From an uncultured Flavobacteriales bacterium (GTDB lineage Bacteria > Bacteroidota > Bacteroidia > Flavobacteriales_D > Sanyastnellaceae): DNA of 64,000 nucleotides. Positions 53,601-63,843 of this stretch are shown one piece after another. A program made the translations under genes and the position numbers. Numbering within the stretch: the stretch's first letter is position 1; every line of letters starts with the position of its first letter. The stretch lies in contig CALSMK010000006.1 in assembly GCA_943787435.1 (NCBI GenBank), forward strand, positions 1 to 64,000. The letters are read 5' to 3'. Under the pieces are notes generated by a model. It had not been told where the DNA came from. It saw only the letters and a list, made by a program, of their open reading frames with translations, and searched no databases.

Positions 53601-56600
53601 TGCATCCATCAATGATGGCAGCTGTGAGTTCACGAGCTGCACCGGTTGCACCACGTCTACGGCCTGCAACTACGATGCTGAGGCTACATCCGATGATGGA
53701 AGCTGCACATATCCAGAACCCGAATACGATTGCGATGGCAACTGCCTTGTTGATTCGGACGGAGATGGCATCTGTGATGCTTTTGACGGCAACTATGACG
53801 GGTGTATGGATGCCCTGGCTTGTAACTACGACGCCTTCGCAGACAGCGATGACGGCTCGTGTGACTTCTGCAGCTGTTCTGGCTTCACGTCTGACTTGCC
53901 AGGATATGGCGTGGAGATTGAAGAGTACGCCACCAATGGGGTGCCCGGATACACGACATACCGTGTCTACATCACCACACCCAACACCACTGACCAAGTC
54001 AGTGCGGTGACCGGTGTGACCAGCAACCCCTTGTTCCTTGAGACCACGGGAGACTTTTATCAGCACCCGAATGGCGGCGTGTTCCCGAATGGCATCAATC
54101 CGGTTCTGTTCGACTTCTTCGCAGGAATCGAATTCGACAGTTGGGTCACCATTGGTATCGATGGCCCACCGTCAAGCGCAGACGGCGAAGGAAACGTTCA
54201 AGGACTTCCCGAGCCTGAGCCATGGAGCTCCGTATTTGAATCAGGCAACGGATTCATGATCGATGACGTCATTGGATCGGGTTGGTTTGTCAACCCCGAT
54301 GTCACCAATGGCATCGCTGGGGACGACAGCAAGGTTTTGTTGGCTCAATTGACGACCAACGGAGAATTGACTGGAGAGTTCTACGTCCAGGTGTTCCCAG
54401 AGGGTGACAACATCAACCAAGAGCGTGTGACGTTGACCTTTGGCGGAAGCCAGTGCGGTTGCACCGACATCACGGCTTGTAACTTCTCTCCAAGTGCGGT
54501 CATCGATGATGAGAGCTGCTACTATCCCCAGTTTGGATATGACTGTGGCGACTTGTGCCTCTTTGATGACGAAGCACCTCAGTTTACAGAAATCCCTGAA
54601 GACACAGACGTGAGCTGCTCAGCGGACATCACAGTGGTGATGCCTGCGGCGACGGACAACTGTGATCAGAACTTGACCTTCAGCTATACCGATGAAATCA
54701 TGGATGGCCCTTGTGGTGAGACCTATGACATCTTGCGTAGCTACTTCGTCACAGACGACTTTGGCCTGTCCGACACGGTGTCTCATGTGATCCACGTGGT
54801 GGATGATCAAGCGCCAGTATTCACCAACGTTCCGGCTGACGGAACCATCGAGTGTGGTGAAGATTTGCCGAATGCTCAGCCCATTGCGGTGGACAATTGC
54901 AATGGCGTGACCATCACCCATTCCGATGAAATGGTCACCGAGAGTTGCGGTGGAACAGGGACGTTGGTTCGCACCTGGTCTGCTGAGGATGCCTGCGGAA
55001 ATGTCAGCACGGCCACCACGACTTACACGATCGAAGACAACCAGTCGCCTGAGATCACCAACATGCCTGCTGACACCACGCTCAGCTGCTCGGATGATTA
55101 CAGCTTCCCCATGCCTGCATCATCAGATGCCTGCAGTGAGGTTGAATTGACCGAAGAGGTGAGCTTCCAGGACGGTGCTTGTGCCAATTCATATACCATG
55201 ATCCGCACATTCACAGCCATTGATGCTTGCGGCAACTTCAGTCAATCGGTTCAGGCCGTGACCTTCGTCGACAATACGGCTCCAACCTTTGCGGGTGTTC
55301 CTGCCGACCTCACTCTGGAATGCGGAGACGCGCTTCCTGAACATGAAGTGAGTGCCACGGATGATTGCGAAGGAAGTGTGGCGGTGTCCGTCAGCGATGT
55401 GGAGAACACCCTTAGCGACTGCGCTTATGAAGTGGTGAGAACCTTCACGGCAACAGACGCCTGTGGCAACTCATCTTCGGATCAGTGGACCATCACCTAT
55501 GAAGACACCACTGCACCGACCTTCACTGCACCTTCCGATGTCACATTGGATTGTTCGGCCGACACCACGCCGGCGGGTTCAGGAGATGTCACAGACGCTT
55601 ACGATGCGTGTGATGCCTCACCTGTTGTGACGCATTCCGATGTCATTTCTGAGGGGCAGTATTCCTTGGACGGCATGACAGCAGACATTCGTGTTGAGCT
55701 TCGCTTGAACAACCTCTCTTCTTTCCCACGTGTGCTGGAGGTCATCGGTGCCACCATTGGCGCGGGTGCAGAGCTTGATTTGGACGATGAGGTGTCCAAC
55801 CCATTCAACTTGCGCGGTGCAGTTGGCGTGGACATGAGTGGCAGCAGCATTGACTTGTCCATCCTGGATGTGGTCGGCTCTGAGAGCTATGACTTCATCG
55901 AAGTTCGCATCAGCAACTTGACAGGAGCAGGCATTGTTGGCGCATCTCTGGATGTCCAGAACCTGTTCGTTGACAATGACGCGGTGGAGTTCAGTCAATC
56001 CACGACCGATCAAGAGGTAATCTTCTCTTGGTCAGAGGTGGACGGGGACATGTTGTCCATCCAAGAAGGAGGAACGGCTTCAGCTACGGTGTTGAATGCA
56101 GACAACTGCTTGGCCAACAACGTCATCACGCGTACTTGGACAGTGACCGATGCCTGTGGAAACAGCACCAGCAGCGACCAAGTGATCACGTTGCAAGACC
56201 TGACCGCTCCATCGTTCGACTTTACTCCCGCAGACCAGGACTTGGACTGCAGCGCAGAATATGCCTTCGAAATGGCTACGGCCACCGACGCCTGTTCAGA
56301 TGTAGAGGTGACATTCTCAGACTCTGAATCCTTCCCATGTGAGGGAAGCAGGGTCATCGAACGGACGTTCACGGCGACGGACGTGTGTGGCAACATCAGC
56401 ACCCATGTTCAAACCATCTCTTTCAACGACACCACGTCACCGGTGTTCACTTCTACGCCTGAAGACTTGGCGCTGGAATGTGGGGATGAGTTGCCCGTGA
56501 CGACTGCTGAAGTGGAAGACAACTGTGGCACACCATCGCTGAGCCATTCAGACTCTACCATCCAGGGAAGCTGCATCGGTGAGTATACCGTTGAGCGCAC

Positions 56601-58476
56601 CTTCTTGGCCCAAGACGGATGTGGCAATGAATCCACATATGTTCAGACCATCTCTTACAGCGACAACACCGCTCCAGAGGTGACCATGATGCCGAGCGAC
56701 ACAACTTATGTAATTGTTCAGGGGGCCAGCATTCCTGTGGAGTGGCCAGAAGCCAATGATGTCTGCAGCGAGGTCAGCATGACGTTCTTGGATGTCTGCT
56801 CGGCGCAGTCCTTTGGAGGCTATTCTGCCGCCAGGACATTCACTCTGACCGACGACTGTGGCAATGTCACGGAAGTCTTCCAGCAAATTGAAGTGCTGTA
56901 CATCCTTGGATGTGACGATCCAGAGGCGGTCAACTTTAACCCTGAAGCATTGGGCGGAGACGGCACGTGCCTCTATGAGGGTTGCACCAACGAAGAAGCC
57001 TTCAACTACAACCCACTCGCCGACATTGACGATGGCAGTTGCTTGGTCGCAGATGTTGAAGGTTGTATGGATGCCAGTGCATGCAACTTCCTTGCCGTGG
57101 CCAACATTGAAGATGGTTCATGCGATTACTGCAGCTGTCTCAGTGCACCCGAGATCAATGGGTACAGCCTTGAGCTCGAGCCTGTTGCTGTGGACGGTGT
57201 GCCGGGAATGACCACCTACAGGATGTATGTCACCATGGTGAACCCCACGGACGTTCTGTCCAGTGTGGTGGGTGAAACTGGATTGGAGACCTACATCAAC
57301 ACCTCAACTTCATTCTATCAGGATCCATTCGGAGGCGCATTGGGTCAGTCGATCAACCCTGTGCTCTATGGAATCTCTCCACAGTTGGAATACGACAGCT
57401 GGGTCACCATTGGTTTGGATCAGGCTCCGAACCAAAGCGCAGGAGAAATTGAGGTGACTGCCGTGGAAAGCCAAGATGCCAACTGGATTTCACCTTTCGA
57501 AGCGGGAGGCAACTTGACCATTGATGGTGACTTCGGTGGTGTTTGGTTCACGCTGAATGGTGCCACCAATGCTGTAGCCGGTGACGAACTGCGCGTGTTG
57601 TTGGGTCAATTCACCACAGGTGGATCGATCAGCGGACAAATCTCATTGCAGGTGTTCCCCGAGGGCAACGGAGATGAAGACTTGATCATGACCTTCCCGA
57701 TTGGCAACAGCTCTTGCGGTTGCACCGATGTTGAAGCTTGCAACTATTCAGACTTGGCCACCAATGACGATGGAAGTTGCTCTTACCCTGGAGTGCTGGA
57801 CTGTGACGGTGAGACTTGTGTGAACGACAGCGACCAAGATGGAATTTGCGACGAGTTGGAGGTTCCTGGTTGTGACGACGTCACGGCCATTAACTACCAA
57901 GATGCAGCATCGGACAACGACGGTTCATGCTTGTACTTGGGTTGCATGGATTCAAATGCGGACAACTACGATGCTGGAGCCAACGTGGAGGGCGACTGCA
58001 CGTATCCTGCTGAAGGTTGCACCGACAGTGAGGCAGCCAACTATGATGACAGCGCGTTGATTGACGACGGTTCATGTCTCTATGTGGGATGTATGGATCC
58101 AGAGGCAGACAACTATGACTCTGCTGCAAACGTGGAAGGCTTCTGTGAATACCCAGCTGAAGGTTGCACCGACAGTGAGGCAGCCAACTTCAGCGACAGT
58201 GCGTTGATTGATGACGGCTCATGCTTGTACCCAGGTTGTACAGATTCAACAGCGTTGAACTACGACCCTGAAGCCAACTTCGATTCCGGTTGTATCCTTC
58301 CGATGGAGGGCTGCACGGACCCTATGGCTGAGAACTACAATGCCCTGGCCAACACAAACGATGGCACGTGTGAATACACACCTCCATGTCCTGGTGATTT
58401 GAACGGAGACGGAACCATCAACATCAATGACCTGCTGGACTTCTTCCAGATTTATGGTCAGGATTGCCCGGAGTAA
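47660..58476 (+). CDS. giant secreted modular protein P3 (about 3,600 aa) with HYR domains, Cys repeats and EF-hand-like tail; two frameshifts
   Basis: Unnamed extracellular protein, probably cell surface. A signal peptide (MRFQLYSLACLLVSFLGTASAQ) is followed by domain A copy 1 (47734-48330) and two segments resembling starch/glycogen-binding beta-sandwiches (48440-49130; 49250-49550, with QFNGWNGTSNPM). Then come domain A copy 2, four HYR domains, copy 3, 21 Cys repeats, copy 4, eight more HYR domains (54570-56900), copy 5 and a last Cys-repeat block. The end is the 27-residue EF-hand-like tail (58387-58467). One extra base at 49172-49174 and another near 51381-51385 break the frame; a compensated shift is likely at 48650-48790. 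Correcting them gives one continuous modular protein. ATG 47660 fits the signal peptide. Confidence 0.85.
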
Positions 58477-58523
58477 TCCAACTGCAGACCAAAACCACTG
58501 TCCTCTTTTTGAGGAGTTGATGA

Positions 58524-58552
58524 GAAAGGGGTGCCCATTGGGTGCCCCTTTC
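58524..58552 (+). terminator. hairpin terminator after P3
   Basis: GAAAGGGG and CCCCTTTC form an eight-base stem around an inner GCCC/GGGT pairing. It lies 48 bases after the P3 stop and 28 bases before the DUF493 gene. Only a short T run follows, so termination may be partial. Confidence 0.55.
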
Positions 58553-58579
58553 ACCGTTTGGGTCGATAACTTAGCCGCC

Positions 58580-58852
58580 ATGGACGAAGACCGTCTCAGC
58601 GGATTGCGGGCTCAATTGGATGCCCATCACACATGGCCCTCAGAGTACATGTTCAAGTTCATCGCGCCCAATCAACCGGAGAAGATCGAAGCTGTTCTGG
58701 CTGAGTTCCCTGATGATGTGGATGTGAAGAGGAAGTCCAGCGGAGGCGGGAAATATGTGGCCTTGACCATTCGAGAAGTGGTGCCCAGTGCCGATGTCAT
58801 TTTCGAGCGCTACCAGGCAGTATCCGATGTGGGGAACATCCTTTCTCTTTGA
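58580..58852 (+). CDS. DUF493 (YbeD-like) family protein
   Basis: 90-residue cytoplasmic protein of the DUF493 family, an ACT-like fold of unclear function. Visible are WPSEYMFKFIAPNQPEKIEA, then KRKSSGGGKYVALTI and a C-terminal ERYQAVSDVGNILSL, all typical. ATG 58580 is chosen since conservation begins at MDEDRLSGLRAQL. It is followed after 28 bases by a small membrane protein gene. Confidence 0.85.
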   Translation: MDEDRLSGLRAQLDAHHTWPSEYMFKFIAPNQPEKIEAVLAEFPDDVDVKRKSSGGGKYVALTIREVVPSADVIFERYQAVSDVGNILSL

Positions 58853-58880
58853 ACTTCCCATACCCTTAAATCTCTAGCAA

Positions 58881-59219
58881 ATGCCCAGTCTCGACCTCTT
58901 ATCTCAGGTGCTGTTTGTTGGCCTCATGGCGATGTTCTTGTATGTGCTTTACCGCCGATTCATTGCGATGATGATGCGCGGTCGAAATCAAGGTGTCTAC
59001 GCACGTGTCGTGTCCTGCACTTGGAGCGAAGCAGGGCACATTGTGGTGACCATCGAAGCCCAAGAAGTGGGCTCTTGCCATGTAGAGTGGGAGGGGGGAG
59101 AATCCAAATTGGACGTGGTGAAGGGCACCCATGAACACCACATGAACGCCACAAGCCGGCCCGAGATGCTCAAGTTTGACTTTGGCAATCAGGTGGTGAG
59201 GCGACGCGTGGACCTTTGA
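58881..59219 (+). CDS. small single-span membrane protein, unknown
   Basis: 112 residues with one N-terminal hydrophobic segment (LLSQVLFVGLMAMFLYVLY) followed by a basic stretch (RRFIAMMMRGR) and a soluble domain with alternating hydrophobic residues (IVVTIEAQEV, CHVEWEGGES), probably a small beta domain in the cytoplasm. I do not recognise the family. It is probably co-transcribed with the DUF493 gene and converges with argS one base later. Confidence 0.65.
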   Translation: MPSLDLLSQVLFVGLMAMFLYVLYRRFIAMMMRGRNQGVYARVVSCTWSEAGHIVVTIEAQEVGSCHVEWEGGESKLDVVKGTHEHHMNATSRPEMLKFDFGNQVVRRRVDL

Positions 59220-59220
59220 G

Positions 59221-61018
59221 TCACATGCGCTCGGGCAAAGAAATGCCCAGCAGGTTCATGCCCAAATGGAGACAGCGCGTGAACCGTTCTGTGATGACCA
59301 GCCGCAAGGCGATGACTTGGTCGTCGTCCGCTCCCAAGATGGAATGGTCTTGGTAATAGCTGCTGTAAGCCTTGGTGATGTCGTAACACCAATTGGCCAG
59401 CAGGGATGGATTGTAGGAGATGGCGGATTCCTCGATCACTTCTGGGAAATCGTGAAGGAGGCCGATGAGGTCCATTTCATCGGCTTCAGGACAAGCGATG
59501 CCGCCTGAAGCAAGTTCAGACTCGGCTTTTCGCAGGATGCTTCGACCACGGACATAATTGAACAAAATGAACGGTCCTGTATTGCCATAAAAGTCAATGG
59601 ACGCCTTTGGGTCGAACATCATGTTCTTTTTGGGGTCCACTTTCAACAGGTAATACTTGAGCGCACTAAGCCCAACCCTCTGAAATACAGAGTTTTGATC
59701 CTCTTCATTTAACCCGTCAAGCTTTCCGGCTTCTCGGGCAATGTCCCGGGCGATTCCGAACATCTCGGCCATGAGGTCATCGGCGTCCACAACCGTTCCC
59801 TCGCGGGACTTCATTTTGCCTTCAGGCAGCTCCACCATTCCGTAGCTCAGGTGGTGACATCTGTCAGCCTGCTCATACCCCAGCTTGGAGAGAATGAGAA
59901 ACAACACTTTGAAGTGGTATTCCTGCTCGTTCCCCACGGTATAGACCTGCCTGTCCAAATCGGGACAGTCTTGGAACCTCAGCAGGGCGGTTCCGATGTC
60001 CTGGGTCATGTACACCGTGGTCCCGTCCTTTCTCAGCAGGAGCTTTCGATCCAGACCGTCGTTGGTGAGGTCGATCCAGACTGCTCCGTCTTCCGTTTTT
60101 TCGAAGATGCCCTTCTCCAACCCTTCGAGGACCCGCTCCTTTCCCGCGAGGTAGGTGTCGCTTTCGTAAGTACAGCTTGTCGAATTCCACGCCCATGGTG
60201 GCGTAGGTGGTCGCGGAATCCGGCATAGACCCAGCTGTTCATGGTCTTCCACAATTCCACAGTGTCTGTGTCGCCTTGCTCCCAAAGGCGCAGCGTTTCC
60301 TGCGCCTCCAACAGGATGGGTGCGCTCTTTTCTGCGACAGCTTGTTCGGTTCCAGCGGCGACCATGGCAGCGACCTCCTTCTTGAAGGCCTGTCGAAAGC
60401 CACGTAGTACTTGCCCACCAGTTTGTCGCCCTTGATTCCGTTGGACTCGGGTGTTTCACCTGCGCCGAATTTGCGCCAGGCGACCATGGATTTACAGATG
60501 TGGATGCCCCTGTCATTGATGATCTGCACCTTGGTCACGGCATGTCCACGGGCTGCCAGTATCCGGCTGACGCTGTGCCCCAAGAAGTTGTTTCTCAGGT
60601 GGCCCAGGTGAAGGGGCTTGTTGGTGTTGGGCGAACTGTATTCCACCATCACGTGGGGTGCACTGCCCGCGGGCTCCCGTCCATAGTTGGCTTCTGCGGC
60701 CGCATGGGCCAGCCAATCCGCCCAGTATTCTCTTTCGAGTTCAAGGTTCAGAAAGCCCTTGACGACATTGTACCCCACGACGGGCCCTTCTGCCGCTGTC
60801 ATGGCCTTGCCGAGCTGTTCGGCTGTGGCATCGGGTGCAGCCTTGCTGTGCCGGGCCAGGGGAAAGCAGACCACGGTGCGGTCCCCGGGAAATTCCCGTC
60901 GCGTTTTCTGAACGCTGAAATCTGCGGCGGGCAAGGCGGAACCAAAGGCCGCTTGGAATGCAGAAGCGGCGATGGATTGGAGGTGGGCGTCCAGGCGCTG
61001 AGGAGCAACGGTGACCAT
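59221..61018 (-). CDS. argS: arginyl-tRNA synthetase, three frameshifts
   Basis: Class I synthetase that charges tRNA-Arg. The N-terminal additional domain leads into VEYSSPNTNKPLHLGHLRN with the HIGH-type motif, then IINDRGIHICKSM. The KMSKS-type motif is KMKSREGTVVDADD. The C-terminal anticodon domain ends LGMNLLGISLPERM. The frame breaks near 60390 (missing base), 60216 (extra C/G) and 60170 (extra base). Correction gives YVAFDKAFKKEVAAMVAAG and YATMGVEFDKLYYESDTYL. ATG 61018. The stop codon is one base from the convergent small membrane gene. Confidence 0.94.
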
Positions 61019-61020
61019 GG

Positions 61021-61963
61021 TCAAAAGGCGTTCTTGGGCAGGAAAACTTCAGCCAACATGCACCGCACCGATCCACCGCCCAATTGTTCGATGGTGGGGA
61101 TGGGGGCGTGCACAATGGGGGCGTGCGCGGTCAGGGTGGCGCGTTGTTCGGTAGTAAAAGCGTGGTAAGCGGCGCTGGACATCGCGATGCACGGTGTATC
61201 CTCTGCAGTGCGCACTTCGAGCACATTGCCCGCAAAACCGTTGACTTGTTGGGGGGTGATGTCCACGATGGCATGGCCGGTGGCGCTGAGCGAATCCATC
61301 ACGAGTTTGCGTTGGGCGGGGTCCGCGATGCTTTCGGAGCAGACAACGGCCCACCCTGTGCCGATGGCCAAGCATGACGTTGGTGTGATAAATGGGCGCC
61401 AAGGCATCACCTTGGGTCTGGTGGGCAGTGAACGCCACAAGTTGGTATCCAAAGGCCTCACAGAATTGCTCGGCGGCCTGCTCATCGGTTCTGGGTCCAA
61501 TGGATGCATAAGCGATTCGATTCGTGCGGTCCAAAATCAGACTTCCAGTGCCCTCCAGAAAAACGTCATGTTGCTCGAATTCAGTAAAGTCCACGAATTC
61601 ATCCAAGCCTCGTCCAAAATCGCTGGCGAGCATGTGAATCAGCGATTCTCTCCGCTCTCTTCTCCGGTTGACGGCGAACATGGGGTACAAGCCAACCCGG
61701 CCGTCGGCGTGAAAGCTCACCCAATTGTTGGGGAACAAGGCGTCCGGCGTATCGGCTTCTGGATCATCCTCAAACACCGCCACTTCGATCCCTGCACCTC
61801 GCAAAGCCGCAACAACACCATCAAATTCCGCTTGAGCCAACGATTCAGGATCTGACCCCTCAGTCGACTCCTTTTGGTATCCATTGTTGACGGCGGTCTG
61901 CTCGTTCATTCGAAACGACGCAGGGCGAATCATCAGGATGAGATTCGAGGATTGTTCAGACAT
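61021..61963 (-). CDS. arginine deiminase-related hydrolase (CtlX-like), one frameshift
   Basis: Amidinotransferase/deiminase-fold enzyme, related to citrulline-utilisation hydrolase CtlX. The start LILMIRPASFRMNEQTAVNN is family-typical. FPNNWVSFHADGRVGLYPMF and NRRRERRESLI follow. The catalytic Cys is in GGGSVRCMLAEVFLPK close to the C-terminus. One extra base near 61373 breaks the frame; the join restores HTNVMLAIGTGWAVV. It stops three bases before argS and is preceded by a second enzyme of the same fold, so an arginine/citrulline function is likely. Confidence 0.85.
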
Positions 61964-61990
61964 GGCAGGGTCTTGCTGGTGTAGTGCGGA

Positions 61991-62905
61991 TCAATGGGAG
62001 CGAAGCAATGGCAGTGTAGCACATCGAAACAATCCCCCCATTTTCCCCACGTGGTTCATGGGGCATTGAATGAGGCGGTATCCTTTCTCTCGCAAGATGG
62101 CCGACAAACGATCGAACCTGGGGTCGATCAGTATGACTTCTGGCGCAACATGAAGAAGATTGGATTGAAGCAATGCGGCTTCTTGGAGGCTGATGTTGAT
62201 CACTTCATCAAATCGATCGGTCAATGTGTGGAGTTGATCTCGATCTAGGAAAGCGTCGGGACAGACAATGGCTTGACCCAGCCCCAAAGGCATGAACGCA
62301 CAGTCCAAATGAAGGGCACAACGTAAGGGGTCATCGTCATCCTTGTGAAGTTCGGCGCCCCATACTTCTCGCTTCGGGAAAGTGCGGGCCAGGAAGTCCA
62401 GCCCAGCTTGGTTGGTTCGTGAGGTCTGTAGGTCGAGCAATTCTGACCGGCGTGTCACGCCCACGGCAATCAAATTGTCCATCACCACAACATCGCCACC
62501 TTCCAATTCTGCCTCATCGGGCAGGATGCTCACCTGCGTGTTTTTCAACAGGGGGGCAATGCCTTCCCATTCTGCTTGACGATCTGCGATCATTCTCGAA
62601 CGAATGAAGACGTCGTCGATGACCATGCCGACATCCCTTGCAAACACCTGTTCCAGTTCGGCCATGTCAGCTGGGCGCATGACCTCCACACCTTCGTGGG
62701 AGAGGAGGTCGGCCAAGTGATCGAGCTGAGCCTCTACGTCTTGCGCCTTTGGGTAAGTTCCCTCCAACAGGTGCTTTTTCGATGTGGGGTCATATGAATC
62801 GGCTGCAGTGGGCGCAGGCCCCATGTCTCGGCCATGACCGACCATGACCTTTTTCAAAGGCCCCCATTCATTTCCAATTCCTATGATCATGCTTCCGTCA
62901 TCCAT
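61991..62905 (-). CDS. amidinotransferase / dimethylargininase-like enzyme
   Basis: Second arginine-deiminase-superfamily enzyme, about 300 residues. It begins IIGIGNEWGPLKKVMVGHG. It has ARDVGMVIDDVFIRSRM, the acidic AELEGGDVVVMDNLI, HLDCAFMPLG with the catalytic His region, and GKMGGLFRCATLPLLR with the C-terminal catalytic Cys. The KMGG.FRC ending is closest to arginine:glycine-type amidinotransferases, but hydrolase activity is equally possible. Start 62905 or 62890. It is 27 bases upstream of the CtlX-like gene, on the same strand. Confidence 0.8.
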   Translation of the reverse strand: MDDGSMIIGIGNEWGPLKKVMVGHGRDMGPAPTAADSYDPTSKKHLLEGTYPKAQDVEAQLDHLADLLSHEGVEVMRPADMAELEQVFARDVGMVIDDVFIRSRMIADRQAEWEGIAPLLKNTQVSILPDEAELEGGDVVVMDNLIAVGVTRRSELLDLQTSRTNQAGLDFLARTFPKREVWGAELHKDDDDPLRCALHLDCAFMPLGLGQAIVCPDAFLDRDQLHTLTDRFDEVINISLQEAALLQSNLLHVAPEVILIDPRFDRLSAILREKGYRLIQCPMNHVGKMGGLFRCATLPLLRSH

Positions 62906-62908
62906 GAT

Positions 62909-63811
62909 TCAACGGCCAGTGACCAAAGGACGTTGCTTGAATGTGCCTTGCTCATTGCGGTGCAACTCTGCCAAAGCGACAGCCGAAGAGTCCATCACTG
63001 CAATGATGTTGGGCTGAAGTTGCCACCCGTCGTTCAACCAAACAATTTGATTTGACCGCATGGGGTCACCAAGGTGCCCCCTGAGACCAAAAATCAACCT
63101 TGAGGCATCCGCCACGACGTGACGTCGATAGATCGAATCCCCATCCATGTTCACAAAACTGGTGTCCATGTAGGTGATTTGGGCCTGCGGATAGCGACTG
63201 CTCAATGGCCGACCGAAGTTGCGGTAGTTGCCCGTCCAACGCTTGGCAAAATAAATGTGGTGGCGAAGGTCCACTTCAGCCACGCAGATGTCATAAGTGT
63301 CTCCCTCAAAGAATGGAGAGATGTAACGAAACGACCAGCGGTCCAGTCTGGTGCTCACCCCAATGCTGTCCCATTGGTTGTACATGCGGACGTACAAGTT
63401 GAACAGGGAGTCTGTATCGAACACTTCGGGGACGTTGAATTCTCGAAAATGCGTTTCAAACTCACTCTCGTTGAATGAGCTGAGAAAGCCGTCCATCCTG
63501 GACTTGAATTCAACATAATCCTCATCGGAGAGGAACACTTTGGCAGAGTCGGGGAGATAGAATTCCGTTGGCCCATCCATGTATGACTCACTGGTGGGGT
63601 TCAAATAGTCTTCGCCGGACTTCGAATTCAAGGCCGAACTCCCTGATGCAGATTCAACTGCTGATTCATCCAATGCTGATGTACCTGTTTCAGATCTCTC
63701 TGATGAGGATGAGCGGTTGCACCCTGTGGCACAGAGTCCCACAGAAATCCAAATACATGCAATCAAAGGGATGCGAACAAGAGGGCCCTTGGACTTGAAG
63801 GATGCAATCAT
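62909..63811 (-). CDS. lipoprotein of unknown function
   Basis: 300-residue lipoprotein. The signal has a lipobox in LCATGCNRSS, followed by a Ser/Glu-rich linker of about 40 residues. The folded part has FYLPDSAKVFLSDEDYVEFK, YNQWDSIGVSTRLDRW and LNDGWQLQPNIIAV. I do not recognise the family. It lies three bases upstream of the amidinotransferase gene and may share its operon. Confidence 0.7.
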   Translation of the reverse strand: MIASFKSKGPLVRIPLIACIWISVGLCATGCNRSSSSERSETGTSALDESAVESASGSSALNSKSGEDYLNPTSESYMDGPTEFYLPDSAKVFLSDEDYVEFKSRMDGFLSSFNESEFETHFREFNVPEVFDTDSLFNLYVRMYNQWDSIGVSTRLDRWSFRYISPFFEGDTYDICVAEVDLRHHIYFAKRWTGNYRNFGRPLSSRYPQAQITYMDTSFVNMDGDSIYRRHVVADASRLIFGLRGHLGDPMRSNQIVWLNDGWQLQPNIIAVMDSSAVALAELHRNEQGTFKQRPLVTGR

Positions 63812-63843
63812 AAAACGAAGATAACGCGGTCCACAGGGGGCTT

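Noticed and set aside
17604-58467. Cellulosome dockerins
   Set aside because: The tails have one calcium loop rather than the usual two, and no cohesin or scaffoldin is present in the window.
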